This document shows, piece by piece, positions 18,710-26,304 of a DNA stretch of 64,000 bases; positions within the stretch are counted from its first letter, which is position 1, and every line of letters begins with the position of its first letter. A program made the translations under genes and the position numbers. Source of the DNA: Thiohalomonas denitrificans (lineage in GTDB: Bacteria > Pseudomonadota > Gammaproteobacteria > Thiohalomonadales > Thiohalomonadaceae); the NCBI RefSeq assembly GCF_016841685.1, contig NZ_JAENYR010000003.1, positions 1-64,000 of the forward strand, written 5' to 3'. The notes beneath the pieces are model-generated. The model was not told where the DNA came from and made no database searches. It was given only the letters and a program-made list of their open reading frames with translations.

Positions 18710-18842
18710 TGTCCGCTGGACAGCTTTCTTTTTCCCGGTATCGGGGACCCTGGTATTGCCGATCTGCATCCGGCATCGTCGGCTTGGCACCGCCTCAAAG
18801 GATCCTCTCCGGGCGCGACGACTACATTATCGACTCCGACTG
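18710..18842 (+). pseudogene. Decayed 3' copy of the small membrane gene at 16005
   Basis: The text ggatcctctccgggcgcgac and gactacattatcgactccga matches the end of the 16005-16295 gene (SGRDDYVVDSDS) with a few changes and indels; upstream similarity fades quickly. It is non-coding now. With the psiE fragment it shows that this 2.5-kb region was once duplicated. Confidence 0.6.
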
Positions 18843-18912
18843 AAACGTTGCATTCCGATCACCGATATGGATTTCGCTGCATGTATTTCCCGGGAGAAGG
18901 GCGGCGATGTAT

Positions 18913-20121
18913 TCAGCCGCCAAGCAGGTGATCATAAATACGGAATCCGGCCAGATAGGTTCCCAGAGAGGAGCCCAGGCCGGCCAAAAAGAACACCAGC
19001 AGGGTGCGTGAGACGCGGTTGCGCCACCAGCCACGGAGCGAGGTGACATCGGAGCGCAGGGTGCCGAAGTCGGCCACACGCGGTTTGCGCAGCCACACCT
19101 CGACCGCCCCGGCCACCATGCTCGCGCCAATCATCGGGTTGAGCGAGGTCCAGGGTGCGGCGATAAAGGCTGCGAGGATGGTCAATGGGTGGGCGCCGGC
19201 AATCAGGGTGCCGACGGCTGAAAGTGTGCCATTGATGAGAATCCACTCCCACACCAGTAGTCCGCCCAGTTCGGGACTGCGGGAAAAACCGATGGCGAAG
19301 CCGGTCAGTATGACCGCAACGATAATCCAGGGCAGTACGCGCGGCCAGCGCGCAGGTGGCGGCAGCGCTTCCAGTTCTGCAATCGTCGCCTGTGGATCGA
19401 TACATCCTTCGCCCCGGGAGAGATAGTCGGCGAGCCCCTTCAGGTGACCGGCTCCGATTACTACCAGGACCCGGCGGTAGTTCTCCGCGTCGGCCTCTTC
19501 GCACAGGCGGGCCGCCATGTAGCGATCGCGCTCGTCGATGAGCGGTCCCTGGAGAGTGGCGGAGCGCTCGGTGAATTCCGCGAAGGTGGTTTCAAGGATA
19601 TCGCCCTCTTTCAGCCGCTCTATTTCCTCCTCACTCACCTTTTCCCGGGAAAGAACACTGGCCAGTAGTCCGCCCAACAGGGTAAACCTCTGCGAGCGGG
19701 GTGTGCTGCGGTAGGTGCGCTTCAGCGTGATACCAATGTCGCGATCCACCAGCAGAACGGGGATGCTGTGGGCCAGCGCCCGTTCCACCGCCGCCCGCAT
19801 CTCTGCACCGGGCTCCACACCGAACTGGTCCGCGAGGCGCTGCTGATAGGCGCCGAGAGCCAGGGAGGCGGCCAGCATCCCCGCCTTGCCGTCGCGGATG
19901 AGCCGAAAGAGATTGGTCTGCCCCCAGACATCCGGCGTGGTCAATGCCGCGTGGCGGGAGGGACAGAGCTCCACGGCCACCGCATCATATTGCCCGCCAT
20001 CGAGCTGTCTGGTGACCTCTTCGGCGCTGGCCCGCGAGACATGGGCGGTGCCGAGCAGGGTGAATTCGACATTACCGCGCCGGACGACGCGGATGGGTTC
20101 CTGGCTGAGGGATGTAGGCAT
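18913..20121 (-). CDS. TraB/PrgY-family membrane protein
   Basis: A 402-residue protein with a soluble N-terminal TraB/GumN-like domain and a C-terminal membrane part. Family hallmarks are the early GTAHVSRASAEEV, the YDAVAVELCPSRHAAL stretch and the late VIGAGHLKGL, which supply the conserved His/Glu residues thought to make these proteins metal-dependent hydrolase relatives. The C-terminal 150 residues hold about four helices with ISLNP-like loops (PWTSLNPMIGASMVAGAVE). The physiological role in bacteria is unknown. It is monocistronic and divergent from the Tat aldo/keto reductase gene. Confidence 0.82.
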   Translation of the reverse strand: MPTSLSQEPIRVVRRGNVEFTLLGTAHVSRASAEEVTRQLDGGQYDAVAVELCPSRHAALTTPDVWGQTNLFRLIRDGKAGMLAASLALGAYQQRLADQFGVEPGAEMRAAVERALAHSIPVLLVDRDIGITLKRTYRSTPRSQRFTLLGGLLASVLSREKVSEEEIERLKEGDILETTFAEFTERSATLQGPLIDERDRYMAARLCEEADAENYRRVLVVIGAGHLKGLADYLSRGEGCIDPQATIAELEALPPPARWPRVLPWIIVAVILTGFAIGFSRSPELGGLLVWEWILINGTLSAVGTLIAGAHPLTILAAFIAAPWTSLNPMIGASMVAGAVEVWLRKPRVADFGTLRSDVTSLRGWWRNRVSRTLLVFFLAGLGSSLGTYLAGFRIYDHLLGG

Positions 20122-20294
20122 GGGTTCCGGGCGTTGTGGTGGCTAGGGGGAATTATCGACCACCCGTGCAGTGGGAAACAACCGCCACGTTCGATTGCCG
20201 GTGAATGGAGGCGTGAAAGCCGTATAGGGATGTATCCTTTCTGCATGGCAAGATTTTTGTCTCCCTTGCCCGCCGGCTTCAAAGAGGAGCACCG

Positions 20295-21227
20295 ATGCGC
20301 ATAATCGCCCCCTTGTCACGACGACGCTTTCTCGGCGCACTGGGTTGGGCCATCGCTCTCGGCGGAATCTCCAGCGGTTTTGGTGCCAATCGGGAACGGC
20401 CGGTAAACACCAAACCTGTCCCCGGTACGGGCGAACCCCTCGCTGTCATCGGCATGGGGACCTGGATTACCTTCAACGTCGGAACCGACCCGCTCCTGCG
20501 TGATGAGCGCACCGAAGTACTGCGCACCTTCTTCGAGCTCGGCGGTGAGGTGATCGACTCCTCGCCCATGTATGGATCGGCGGAGGCGGTGCTCGGCTAT
20601 GGCCTGGAGAAGCTCGGTTATCCGCCGGACCTGTTTGCGGCTACCAAGGTGTGGACCTCGTCGGGGGCCGAAGGGCGCTCCCAGGTTGCCGAGTCGCGGC
20701 GCTTGTGGGGTGTCGAACGTTTCGATTTGCTGCAGGTGCATAACCTGGTGGCCTGGCGAGAGCATCTGCAGACGCTGTTTGCCATGAAGGAGGAGGGCAG
20801 GGTTCGTTACGTTGGCATCACCACGTCCCATGGACGCCGGCACAAGGATCTGGAGGCGATCATGCGCAGCCACCCTGTCGATTTCGTTCAGGTGACCTAT
20901 AACGCCGTCGATCGTGAAGTGGAATCGCGCATTCTGCCGTTGGCAGCAGAACGCAATATCGCTGTGATTGCCAATCGTCCCTATCGGGGCGGGTCGCTCA
21001 TCGACAAGGTACAGCGCCACCCACTGCCGCCTTGGGCAGAGGATTGCGGCTGCCGCAATTGGCCGGAATTTCTGCTCAAGTACATCGTCTCCCATCCGGC
21101 CATCACCTGTGCCATACCGGCGACCACCCAGGTTGAGCATATGCGCGAAAACATGGGTGCCGCCACCGGTTCTTTGCCCGGTGCAGCGATGCGTGAGCGC
21201 ATATCGGCCTACGTCCGGGATCTGTGA
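20295..21227 (+). CDS. Tat-exported aldo/keto reductase
   Basis: A 310-residue aldo/keto reductase-fold protein whose first residues, LSRRRFLGALGWAIALGGI, form a twin-arginine signal. The AKR tetrad appears intact: Asp and Tyr in VIDSSPMYGSAE, Lys in AATKVW and His in LLQVHN. The barrel continues with RYVGITTSHGR and ends with AIPATTQVEHMREN. The family is normally cytoplasmic and NAD(P)H-dependent, so export is notable. The stop overlaps the ATG of the DUF6064 gene, making a two-gene operon. Confidence 0.85.
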   Translation: MRIIAPLSRRRFLGALGWAIALGGISSGFGANRERPVNTKPVPGTGEPLAVIGMGTWITFNVGTDPLLRDERTEVLRTFFELGGEVIDSSPMYGSAEAVLGYGLEKLGYPPDLFAATKVWTSSGAEGRSQVAESRRLWGVERFDLLQVHNLVAWREHLQTLFAMKEEGRVRYVGITTSHGRRHKDLEAIMRSHPVDFVQVTYNAVDREVESRILPLAAERNIAVIANRPYRGGSLIDKVQRHPLPPWAEDCGCRNWPEFLLKYIVSHPAITCAIPATTQVEHMRENMGAATGSLPGAAMRERISAYVRDL

Positions 21228-21898
21228 TGGGCGAGTGGCAGGGCTACCGGCTGGAAGACCTGCTGATGTTTACGCCGGAGGTCTACTTCCGGTTGTTCGA
21301 GCGTTACAACGGAATGGTGTGGCCCGGCCATTTAGTGGCTTTTTCGGTCGCGATCTGGATGTTCGTCGGCACCCGCGATAGCGGGCCGCGGCAAAGCCGC
21401 TGGATTGCCGGCGTACTCGGTGCCGTCTGGCTGTTCATCGCCTGGGCCTTCTTTTTACGTTACTACGCCGAGGTCTTCCTGGCCGCGCCCTGGTTCGCTG
21501 CGGGGTTCGCATTGCAGGGTTTGCTGTTGGTTGTGGCCGGCGGCTCGGGGCGACTGCGTTTTGCCTGGCGGGTGGATGCGGTCGCAGGCGTGGGAATTAC
21601 CCTGCTGCTTTATTCCGCCCTCGGTCACCCGCTGGTCGGAATTTTCGCCGGGCGTGACTGGAATGGCGTCGAACTATTCCTGTTAGCCCCTGATCCAACC
21701 GCTATAGGAACTCTCGGCCTTTTGTTGATGAGTTCCGGCCGGAACCATTGGGTGCTGGCCGTGGTGCCGCTACTATGGTGCCTGATCAGCGGTGCGACCT
21801 CTTGGGTCATGGGGGCGTACTCGGGCTTGGGTATTCCCCTTGCAGCGGTGGTCGCCCTGGCGTCAATGGCCTGCCGGAGCTTGGGGCCGTGCCGTTGA
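21227..21898 (+). CDS. DUF6064-type integral membrane protein
   Basis: A 223-residue protein with about seven hydrophobic helices. The start EDLLMFTPEVYFRLFERYN and NGMVWPGHLVAF, and the ending SGATSWVMGAYSGLGIP, fit DUF6064 membrane proteins as I remember them. The function is unknown. The ATG at 21227 overlaps the stop of the exported aldo/keto reductase; a GTG codon directly before it would add one residue. Translational coupling suggests the two proteins work together at the membrane. Confidence 0.7.
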   Translation: MGEWQGYRLEDLLMFTPEVYFRLFERYNGMVWPGHLVAFSVAIWMFVGTRDSGPRQSRWIAGVLGAVWLFIAWAFFLRYYAEVFLAAPWFAAGFALQGLLLVVAGGSGRLRFAWRVDAVAGVGITLLLYSALGHPLVGIFAGRDWNGVELFLLAPDPTAIGTLGLLLMSSGRNHWVLAVVPLLWCLISGATSWVMGAYSGLGIPLAAVVALASMACRSLGPCR

Positions 21899-22003
21899 TT
21901 CCTGTTCAGCGGCTCATGTTGTCGATGGGCAATTCCAGACCTGGGCTCAACCGCATCGATTCCACGTGAGCCATAAGGCCGACTCGATTAGAATGGCGGT
22001 ACG

Positions 22004-23818
22004 ATGATAACTCGAGCGAGCTTTTTACGTGTCCCGCTGCTGATCGGACTTCTGACACTTCTGTTCGCCTCCTCGGTGGTTGCCGCCGAGGTTCGTATCG
22101 GCGTACTCGCCTACCGCGGTGTCGAGCAGGCGGTCGAGACCTGGGGCGGGACTGTCGAATATCTGCGGCGGACCCTTCCCGGCCATGAGTTCCGGTTGCT
22201 ACCTCTCGAGTTTATTGCACTGGATGCGGCGCTGTCCGCCGGAGAGCTGGACTTCGTACTCACCAATCCCGGCAATTATGTGCAGCTGGAGGCCGCATAC
22301 GGGATCTCGCGCATCGCCACTGTAGAGTCGCGCATCACCGATGACCCGAATTACAGCATTGGCTCGGCTGTGGTCGTACGCCGGGACAATCAGGCTCTGC
22401 AAGAACTGGATGATCTGAAGGACCGTTCTCTGCTGGCCGTGGACCGCGGCGCGTTCGGCGGCTATCAGGTGGCGGAGGCATCGCTGCGGGCAGCCGGGGT
22501 TGAACCCGAGGACCTTCGGCTTCGTTTCATCGGTTTCCCCATGGACCGTGTGGCCCATGCGGTCGCTGCCGGGGAGGCAGACGCCGGTATCCTGCGGGCC
22601 TGTCTGCTCGAAAGGATGGTGGCTGAGGGACAGCTGCCCCCAGGAGAATTGCGGGTGCTGGCGCCGCAAAACCACTACGGCTTCCGCTGCGCCGCTTCGA
22701 CTCCCCTCTATCCGGACTGGCCATTCGCGAAGGCCCGGCACACGTCGCGCGAGTTGGCGAAACGGGTGACACAGGCACTGTTTGCCCTCGAATCCGATGA
22801 AGCTCCGGCCGCATTTACGGGTTGGACCATCCCCGTGGACTATCAGCCGGTCCACGACCTGTTTCACCGTCTGGAACTGCCGCCCTACAGTCGTGATTCA
22901 CAGATGACGCCGGTGGAAATGGTTCGACGCTATTGGCCGTGGCTGCTGGGCCTGCTTCTGTCGGCGCTATGGGTGGTGTGGCATACTGCTCGGGTGGAGC
23001 AGCAGGTGCGGGTTCGCACGGCGCAGCTTTCTGCGGCCAATGAACAATTGAAACAGGCGATGCAGGAACAGGCAGCGGCGGAGAGGGTTATCCGCCAGCG
23101 GGAGGCGGAATTGGCCCACGCAGCGCGGGTGAATACCGTGGGTGAACTGGCGGCCGGAATGGCCCATGAAGTCAACCAGCCGCTGGCGGCCATCGGTAAC
23201 TACGCCGAAGGGTGTCTGGTACGGCTGCGGCAAAAGGAAGCCGCGCCGGAGCTGATCGATGCACTGCGGGAGATCGACACTCAAGCGGCCCGCGCCGGAG
23301 CCATTGTTCACCGTTTGCGTAGCTTCCTTCGCAAGGAGGAGCCGAGGCCCGTGCCGATCGATTTGAACGATGCGGTAATCGAGGCGGTTTCACTATTTGC
23401 GCCGGAGGCGCATCGGCATGGAGTGGCTTTGCAGACTGTTCTGGCGCCGTCGCTGCCGCGGGTATGCGGCGAATCGATTCAGCTCGAGCAGGTCGTTTTG
23501 AATTTGATGCGCAATGCGGTGGAGGTGCTGGAGGAGGCCGAGTGCGAGCGGAGAGAGATCGAGGTCATCTCCGCCCGCGTAGCCGATGGCGTTCGGGTTA
23601 CGGTGATGGACTCCGGTCCCGGCCTGAGCGAAGAAGCGCGGCAGCATCTGTTCGAGCCGTTTTTTACCACCAAGCCGCAAGGCATGGGTCTGGGGCTTTC
23701 CATCAGTCGCAGTATTATCGAGGCGCATGGTGGTGGGCTGGCGGTGGCCGATGCTCCGAACGGTGGTGCCGCCCTGGAATTTACGCTGCCCGTAGCGGAA
23801 GACGATGATGAACTTTGA
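22004..23818 (+). CDS. ttrS: TtrS-like tetrathionate sensor histidine kinase
   Basis: Membrane kinase expected to sense tetrathionate in the periplasm. The 604-residue protein has a signal peptide, a PhnD-like periplasmic binding domain (RIGVLAYRGVEQAVETW at the start, residues about 25-290), one TM helix (WPWLLGLLLSALWVVWH), a coiled coil, a HisKA box (GELAAGMAHEVNQPLAAIGNY) and an ATPase domain with N, G1 and G2 boxes (NLMRNAVEVL, DSGPGLS, GMGLGLS). It overlaps ttrR by 14 bases and lies directly upstream of the ttrBCA genes, which decides the assignment. Confidence 0.9.
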   Translation: MITRASFLRVPLLIGLLTLLFASSVVAAEVRIGVLAYRGVEQAVETWGGTVEYLRRTLPGHEFRLLPLEFIALDAALSAGELDFVLTNPGNYVQLEAAYGISRIATVESRITDDPNYSIGSAVVVRRDNQALQELDDLKDRSLLAVDRGAFGGYQVAEASLRAAGVEPEDLRLRFIGFPMDRVAHAVAAGEADAGILRACLLERMVAEGQLPPGELRVLAPQNHYGFRCAASTPLYPDWPFAKARHTSRELAKRVTQALFALESDEAPAAFTGWTIPVDYQPVHDLFHRLELPPYSRDSQMTPVEMVRRYWPWLLGLLLSALWVVWHTARVEQQVRVRTAQLSAANEQLKQAMQEQAAAERVIRQREAELAHAARVNTVGELAAGMAHEVNQPLAAIGNYAEGCLVRLRQKEAAPELIDALREIDTQAARAGAIVHRLRSFLRKEEPRPVPIDLNDAVIEAVSLFAPEAHRHGVALQTVLAPSLPRVCGESIQLEQVVLNLMRNAVEVLEEAECERREIEVISARVADGVRVTVMDSGPGLSEEARQHLFEPFFTTKPQGMGLGLSISRSIIEAHGGGLAVADAPNGGAALEFTLPVAEDDDEL

Positions 23819-24422
23819 GCCGACGCTATTCGTAGTGGATGACGACGAGGCCATGCGCCGTTCGTTGAAATGGTTGCTGGAGACGCTGCGGCTCCCGCTG
23901 CAGACGTTCGACTCTGCGGAGGCTTTTCTGGAGGGTTACCGGGGTGAACCTGGAGTTCTGATCCTGGATGTACGCATGCCGGGAATGAGTGGGCTGGAAT
24001 TGCTGGAGCGGTTGGCTGAAAGTCATCCCTCCCTGCCCGCAATCCTGCTAACAGCCCACGGCGATGTGCCGATGGCGGTACGGGCCATGCGTGCCGGTGC
24101 CTTCGATTTCGTACAGAAGCCCTACAATGGTCAGGCACTTCTCGAGCGGGTACAGGCCGCGACAGGAGAGGCTCGGCATCGGCACCAGCGGCAGGGTGAA
24201 CGCGATTCGGCCGCTGCCCGGCTGGAGTCGCTGACACCGCGGGAGTGCGAGGTACTGGAGCTGGTTGCGGCTGGCGAACCCAACAAGCGTATTGCCCGGG
24301 AGCTCGGTATCAGCCTCCGGACCGTTGAGGTTCACCGTCACAATCTAATGGAAAAGCTGGATGCCCATACCGTTGGGAACGTGATTCGACTCTATCTCTC
24401 CGCCACGAAGGGGATCCCTTAA
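23805..24422 (+). CDS. ttrR: TtrR-like response regulator (FixJ/NarL class)
   Basis: A 205-residue two-domain regulator: a receiver with the acidic pocket VVDDDEA and phospho-acceptor Asp in LILDVRMPGMSG, the switch Thr in LLTAHGD and Lys in VQKPYN, then a LuxR-type helix-turn-helix (LTPRECEVLELVAAG ... ELGISLRTVEVHR). It is the partner of the overlapping ttrS and likely activates the ttrBCA promoter; paired ACCACAATAC direct repeats in the following gap are candidate binding sites. Confidence 0.9.
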   Translation: MMNFEPTLFVVDDDEAMRRSLKWLLETLRLPLQTFDSAEAFLEGYRGEPGVLILDVRMPGMSGLELLERLAESHPSLPAILLTAHGDVPMAVRAMRAGAFDFVQKPYNGQALLERVQAATGEARHRHQRQGERDSAAARLESLTPRECEVLELVAAGEPNKRIARELGISLRTVEVHRHNLMEKLDAHTVGNVIRLYLSATKGIP

Positions 24423-24428
24423 GTAAAA

Positions 24429-24459
24429 ACCACAATACGCCTGCGGTTAACCACAATAC
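24429..24459 (+). promoter_or_regulatory. Direct repeat pair, candidate TtrR operator
   Basis: ACCACAATAC occurs at 24429-24438 and again at 24450-24459. The start-to-start spacing of 21 bp is two helical turns, placing both on the same DNA face. The pair lies in the 100-bp gap before ttrB, where an activator for the reductase genes would bind. The repeat is seen directly; the TtrR assignment is inferred. Confidence 0.5.
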
Positions 24460-24485
24460 CCTCGTGATCGTGACGGGGGTTAGCC

Positions 24486-24499
24486 TTGATGTGCATCAA
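24486..24499. promoter_or_regulatory. Perfect FNR/Anr-type site before ttrB
   Basis: TTGATGTGCATCAA is an exact TTGAT-N4-ATCAA palindrome. It ends 23 bp before the ttrB start, which is unusually close for class II activation at the same gene. Oxygen control of tetrathionate reductase by FNR is established in Salmonella, so the context fits. Confidence 0.75.
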
Positions 24500-24522
24500 G
24501 CATACGAGACGAGGTTGGCCCC

Positions 24523-25242
24523 ATGGATACATCCCGCCGTAACTTCTTCAAAGGTATCGCCGTCGGAGCAGCGGCGACAGCCGTTGCTCCGAGCCACGCC
24601 GCCACCGAACGTCCCACGGGCGACTCCCGCCAGCGCTGGGGTATGGTCATCGACCTGCGTCGCTGCATCGGCTGTCAGGCCTGTACCGTTGCCTGTGGTA
24701 CCGAAAATCGCACTCCGCTTGGCAGCTATCGCACCGTGGTCTCCCAGTATGAGCTCAGCGAGGGCGGCCGGCCACGCCGCGCCGTACTGCCGCGTCTTTG
24801 CAATCATTGCGAGGACCCGCCCTGCATCCCGGTCTGCCCGGTGGATGCCACCTTTCAACGTGCCGACGGCATCGTGCTGGTGGATAACACCCGCTGCGTC
24901 GGTTGCGGCTACTGCGTTCAGGCCTGTCCCTACGATGCGCGCTTCATCAATGCAGAGACCGGTACGGCCGACAAGTGCACCTTCTGTGCGCACCGTGTCG
25001 ATGCGGGACTGCTGCCGGCCTGTGTCGAGACCTGCGTCGGCGGGGCCCGCGTGTTCGGTGACCTCAATGACCCCAAGACTGCGGTCTCGCAGTTGATCGC
25101 AGAACATCGCGTCAGCCGTCTCAACGAACAGGCCGGCACCGAACCGCAGGTTCGTTACATCGGCCTCGACGGGAGGCTGCAAAGCAAGGTGGAGGGAGTG
25201 CCGGCCCCGCTGCGTGCATCCCTTGAGGAGGTGATGTCATGA
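24523..25242 (+). CDS. ttrB: TtrB, iron-sulfur subunit of tetrathionate reductase
   Basis: Electron-transfer subunit carrying electrons from TtrC to TtrA. The 239-residue protein has a Tat signal (SRRNFFKGIAVGAA) and four cysteine clusters of the DmsB/PsrB type: CIGCQACTVAC, CNHCEDPPCIPVCPVD, CVGCGYCVQACP and CTFCAHRVDAGLLPACVETC, giving four [4Fe-4S] centres. It is the first gene of the reductase operon, with FNR-like and direct-repeat sites just upstream, and its stop overlaps the ttrC start. Confidence 0.9.
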   Translation: MDTSRRNFFKGIAVGAAATAVAPSHAATERPTGDSRQRWGMVIDLRRCIGCQACTVACGTENRTPLGSYRTVVSQYELSEGGRPRRAVLPRLCNHCEDPPCIPVCPVDATFQRADGIVLVDNTRCVGCGYCVQACPYDARFINAETGTADKCTFCAHRVDAGLLPACVETCVGGARVFGDLNDPKTAVSQLIAEHRVSRLNEQAGTEPQVRYIGLDGRLQSKVEGVPAPLRASLEEVMS

Positions 25243-26294
25243 ATCCCGAAGTGCTTCAGTTGACTGGCTTCAGTCAGCAACCCGCCTGGTTGCCCTGGGC
25301 CGTACAGTACTTCTTCATCATCGGCCTCAGTGTCGGTGCCTTTCTGATTACGCTGCCGGCCTACGTGCTGCGATGGTCACCTGATCAGCGGGCAGCCCGA
25401 GCTGCGCTGCTGGTTGCCCTGACTACTGGTCTGGCGGCGCCGGTTGCGCTCCTCGCCGACCTGCATCAGCCGGATCGGTTCTGGCATTTCTACGCCTTTG
25501 GACAGGCCGGTTCCTGGATGGCGTGGGGATCGTTCTTCCTGCCGGCCTATGTAGGACTGCTGACTCTCTACGGCTGGCTGGCACTGCGGCCGGAGTTGGC
25601 TCAGCGGGCCCGGGACCCTGGTCCGGTTGGTCGCGTTGCCGGATTGCTGGCAGGCTCCGGGGTCGAATTGCCACGCGCACGGCGTAGTGTGGGCTGGGTG
25701 ACTGCAGTCGCTGCAGCCCTGGTTGCCCTCTATACCGGCGCGGAAGTGGCGGTGGTTGCAGCCCGACCCCTTTGGCATTCGGCGCTGCTGCCGGTGGTCT
25801 ATCTCACCACCGGGATCGCCGGCGGTGCCGGGTTGGCACTGCTGTTTGTCGGCCGCTTCGAGACACCGAGACGGACACTTTTTCGCTGGCTATGGGCTGC
25901 TCTGGCGCTTACCGGGCTCACGGTGCTCGCCTGGATGCTGGGGGTCAGCGGTAGCGGCACGGCTCACGCGCTGTTGCGACTCGCTACCGAATACCGCCCG
26001 GTGTCCTTCGGACTCTGGCTGCTGTTCGGCTTGCTACTGCCGCTGGTGCTGGCCTGGTTCCATCGTGCGCCGATAGCAGCCGGCTTGCTGGCAATTTCCG
26101 GCGCCTGGATGTGGCGCTGGGAGATCTTCATGGCCGGACAAGGTATTCCGAAAAACGACGTCGGATTTTATGGCGTTCACCTGTCGCTCGGGCCCGAAGG
26201 CCTGTTGGGTATCGTCGGTACGCTTGGACTATGGGTGCTGATCGCGCTGGCGTTGACCGCGCTGCTGCGTCCCACCGCTAATGTACAAGGTTGA
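25239..26294 (+). CDS. ttrC: TtrC, NrfD-type membrane anchor of tetrathionate reductase
   Basis: Quinol-oxidising membrane subunit. The 351-residue protein has about nine TM helices and NrfD/PsrC features: QYFFIIGLSVGAFLITLPAY in the first helix, DLHQPDRFWHFYAFGQAGSWMAWGS between helices 2 and 3, and the late WRWEIFMAGQGIPKNDVGFY. It overlaps ttrB by four bases, and ttrA starts 10 bp after its stop. Confidence 0.88.
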   Translation: MNPEVLQLTGFSQQPAWLPWAVQYFFIIGLSVGAFLITLPAYVLRWSPDQRAARAALLVALTTGLAAPVALLADLHQPDRFWHFYAFGQAGSWMAWGSFFLPAYVGLLTLYGWLALRPELAQRARDPGPVGRVAGLLAGSGVELPRARRSVGWVTAVAAALVALYTGAEVAVVAARPLWHSALLPVVYLTTGIAGGAGLALLFVGRFETPRRTLFRWLWAALALTGLTVLAWMLGVSGSGTAHALLRLATEYRPVSFGLWLLFGLLLPLVLAWFHRAPIAAGLLAISGAWMWRWEIFMAGQGIPKNDVGFYGVHLSLGPEGLLGIVGTLGLWVLIALALTALLRPTANVQG

Positions 26295-26304
26295 GGAGTC
26301 TCCC

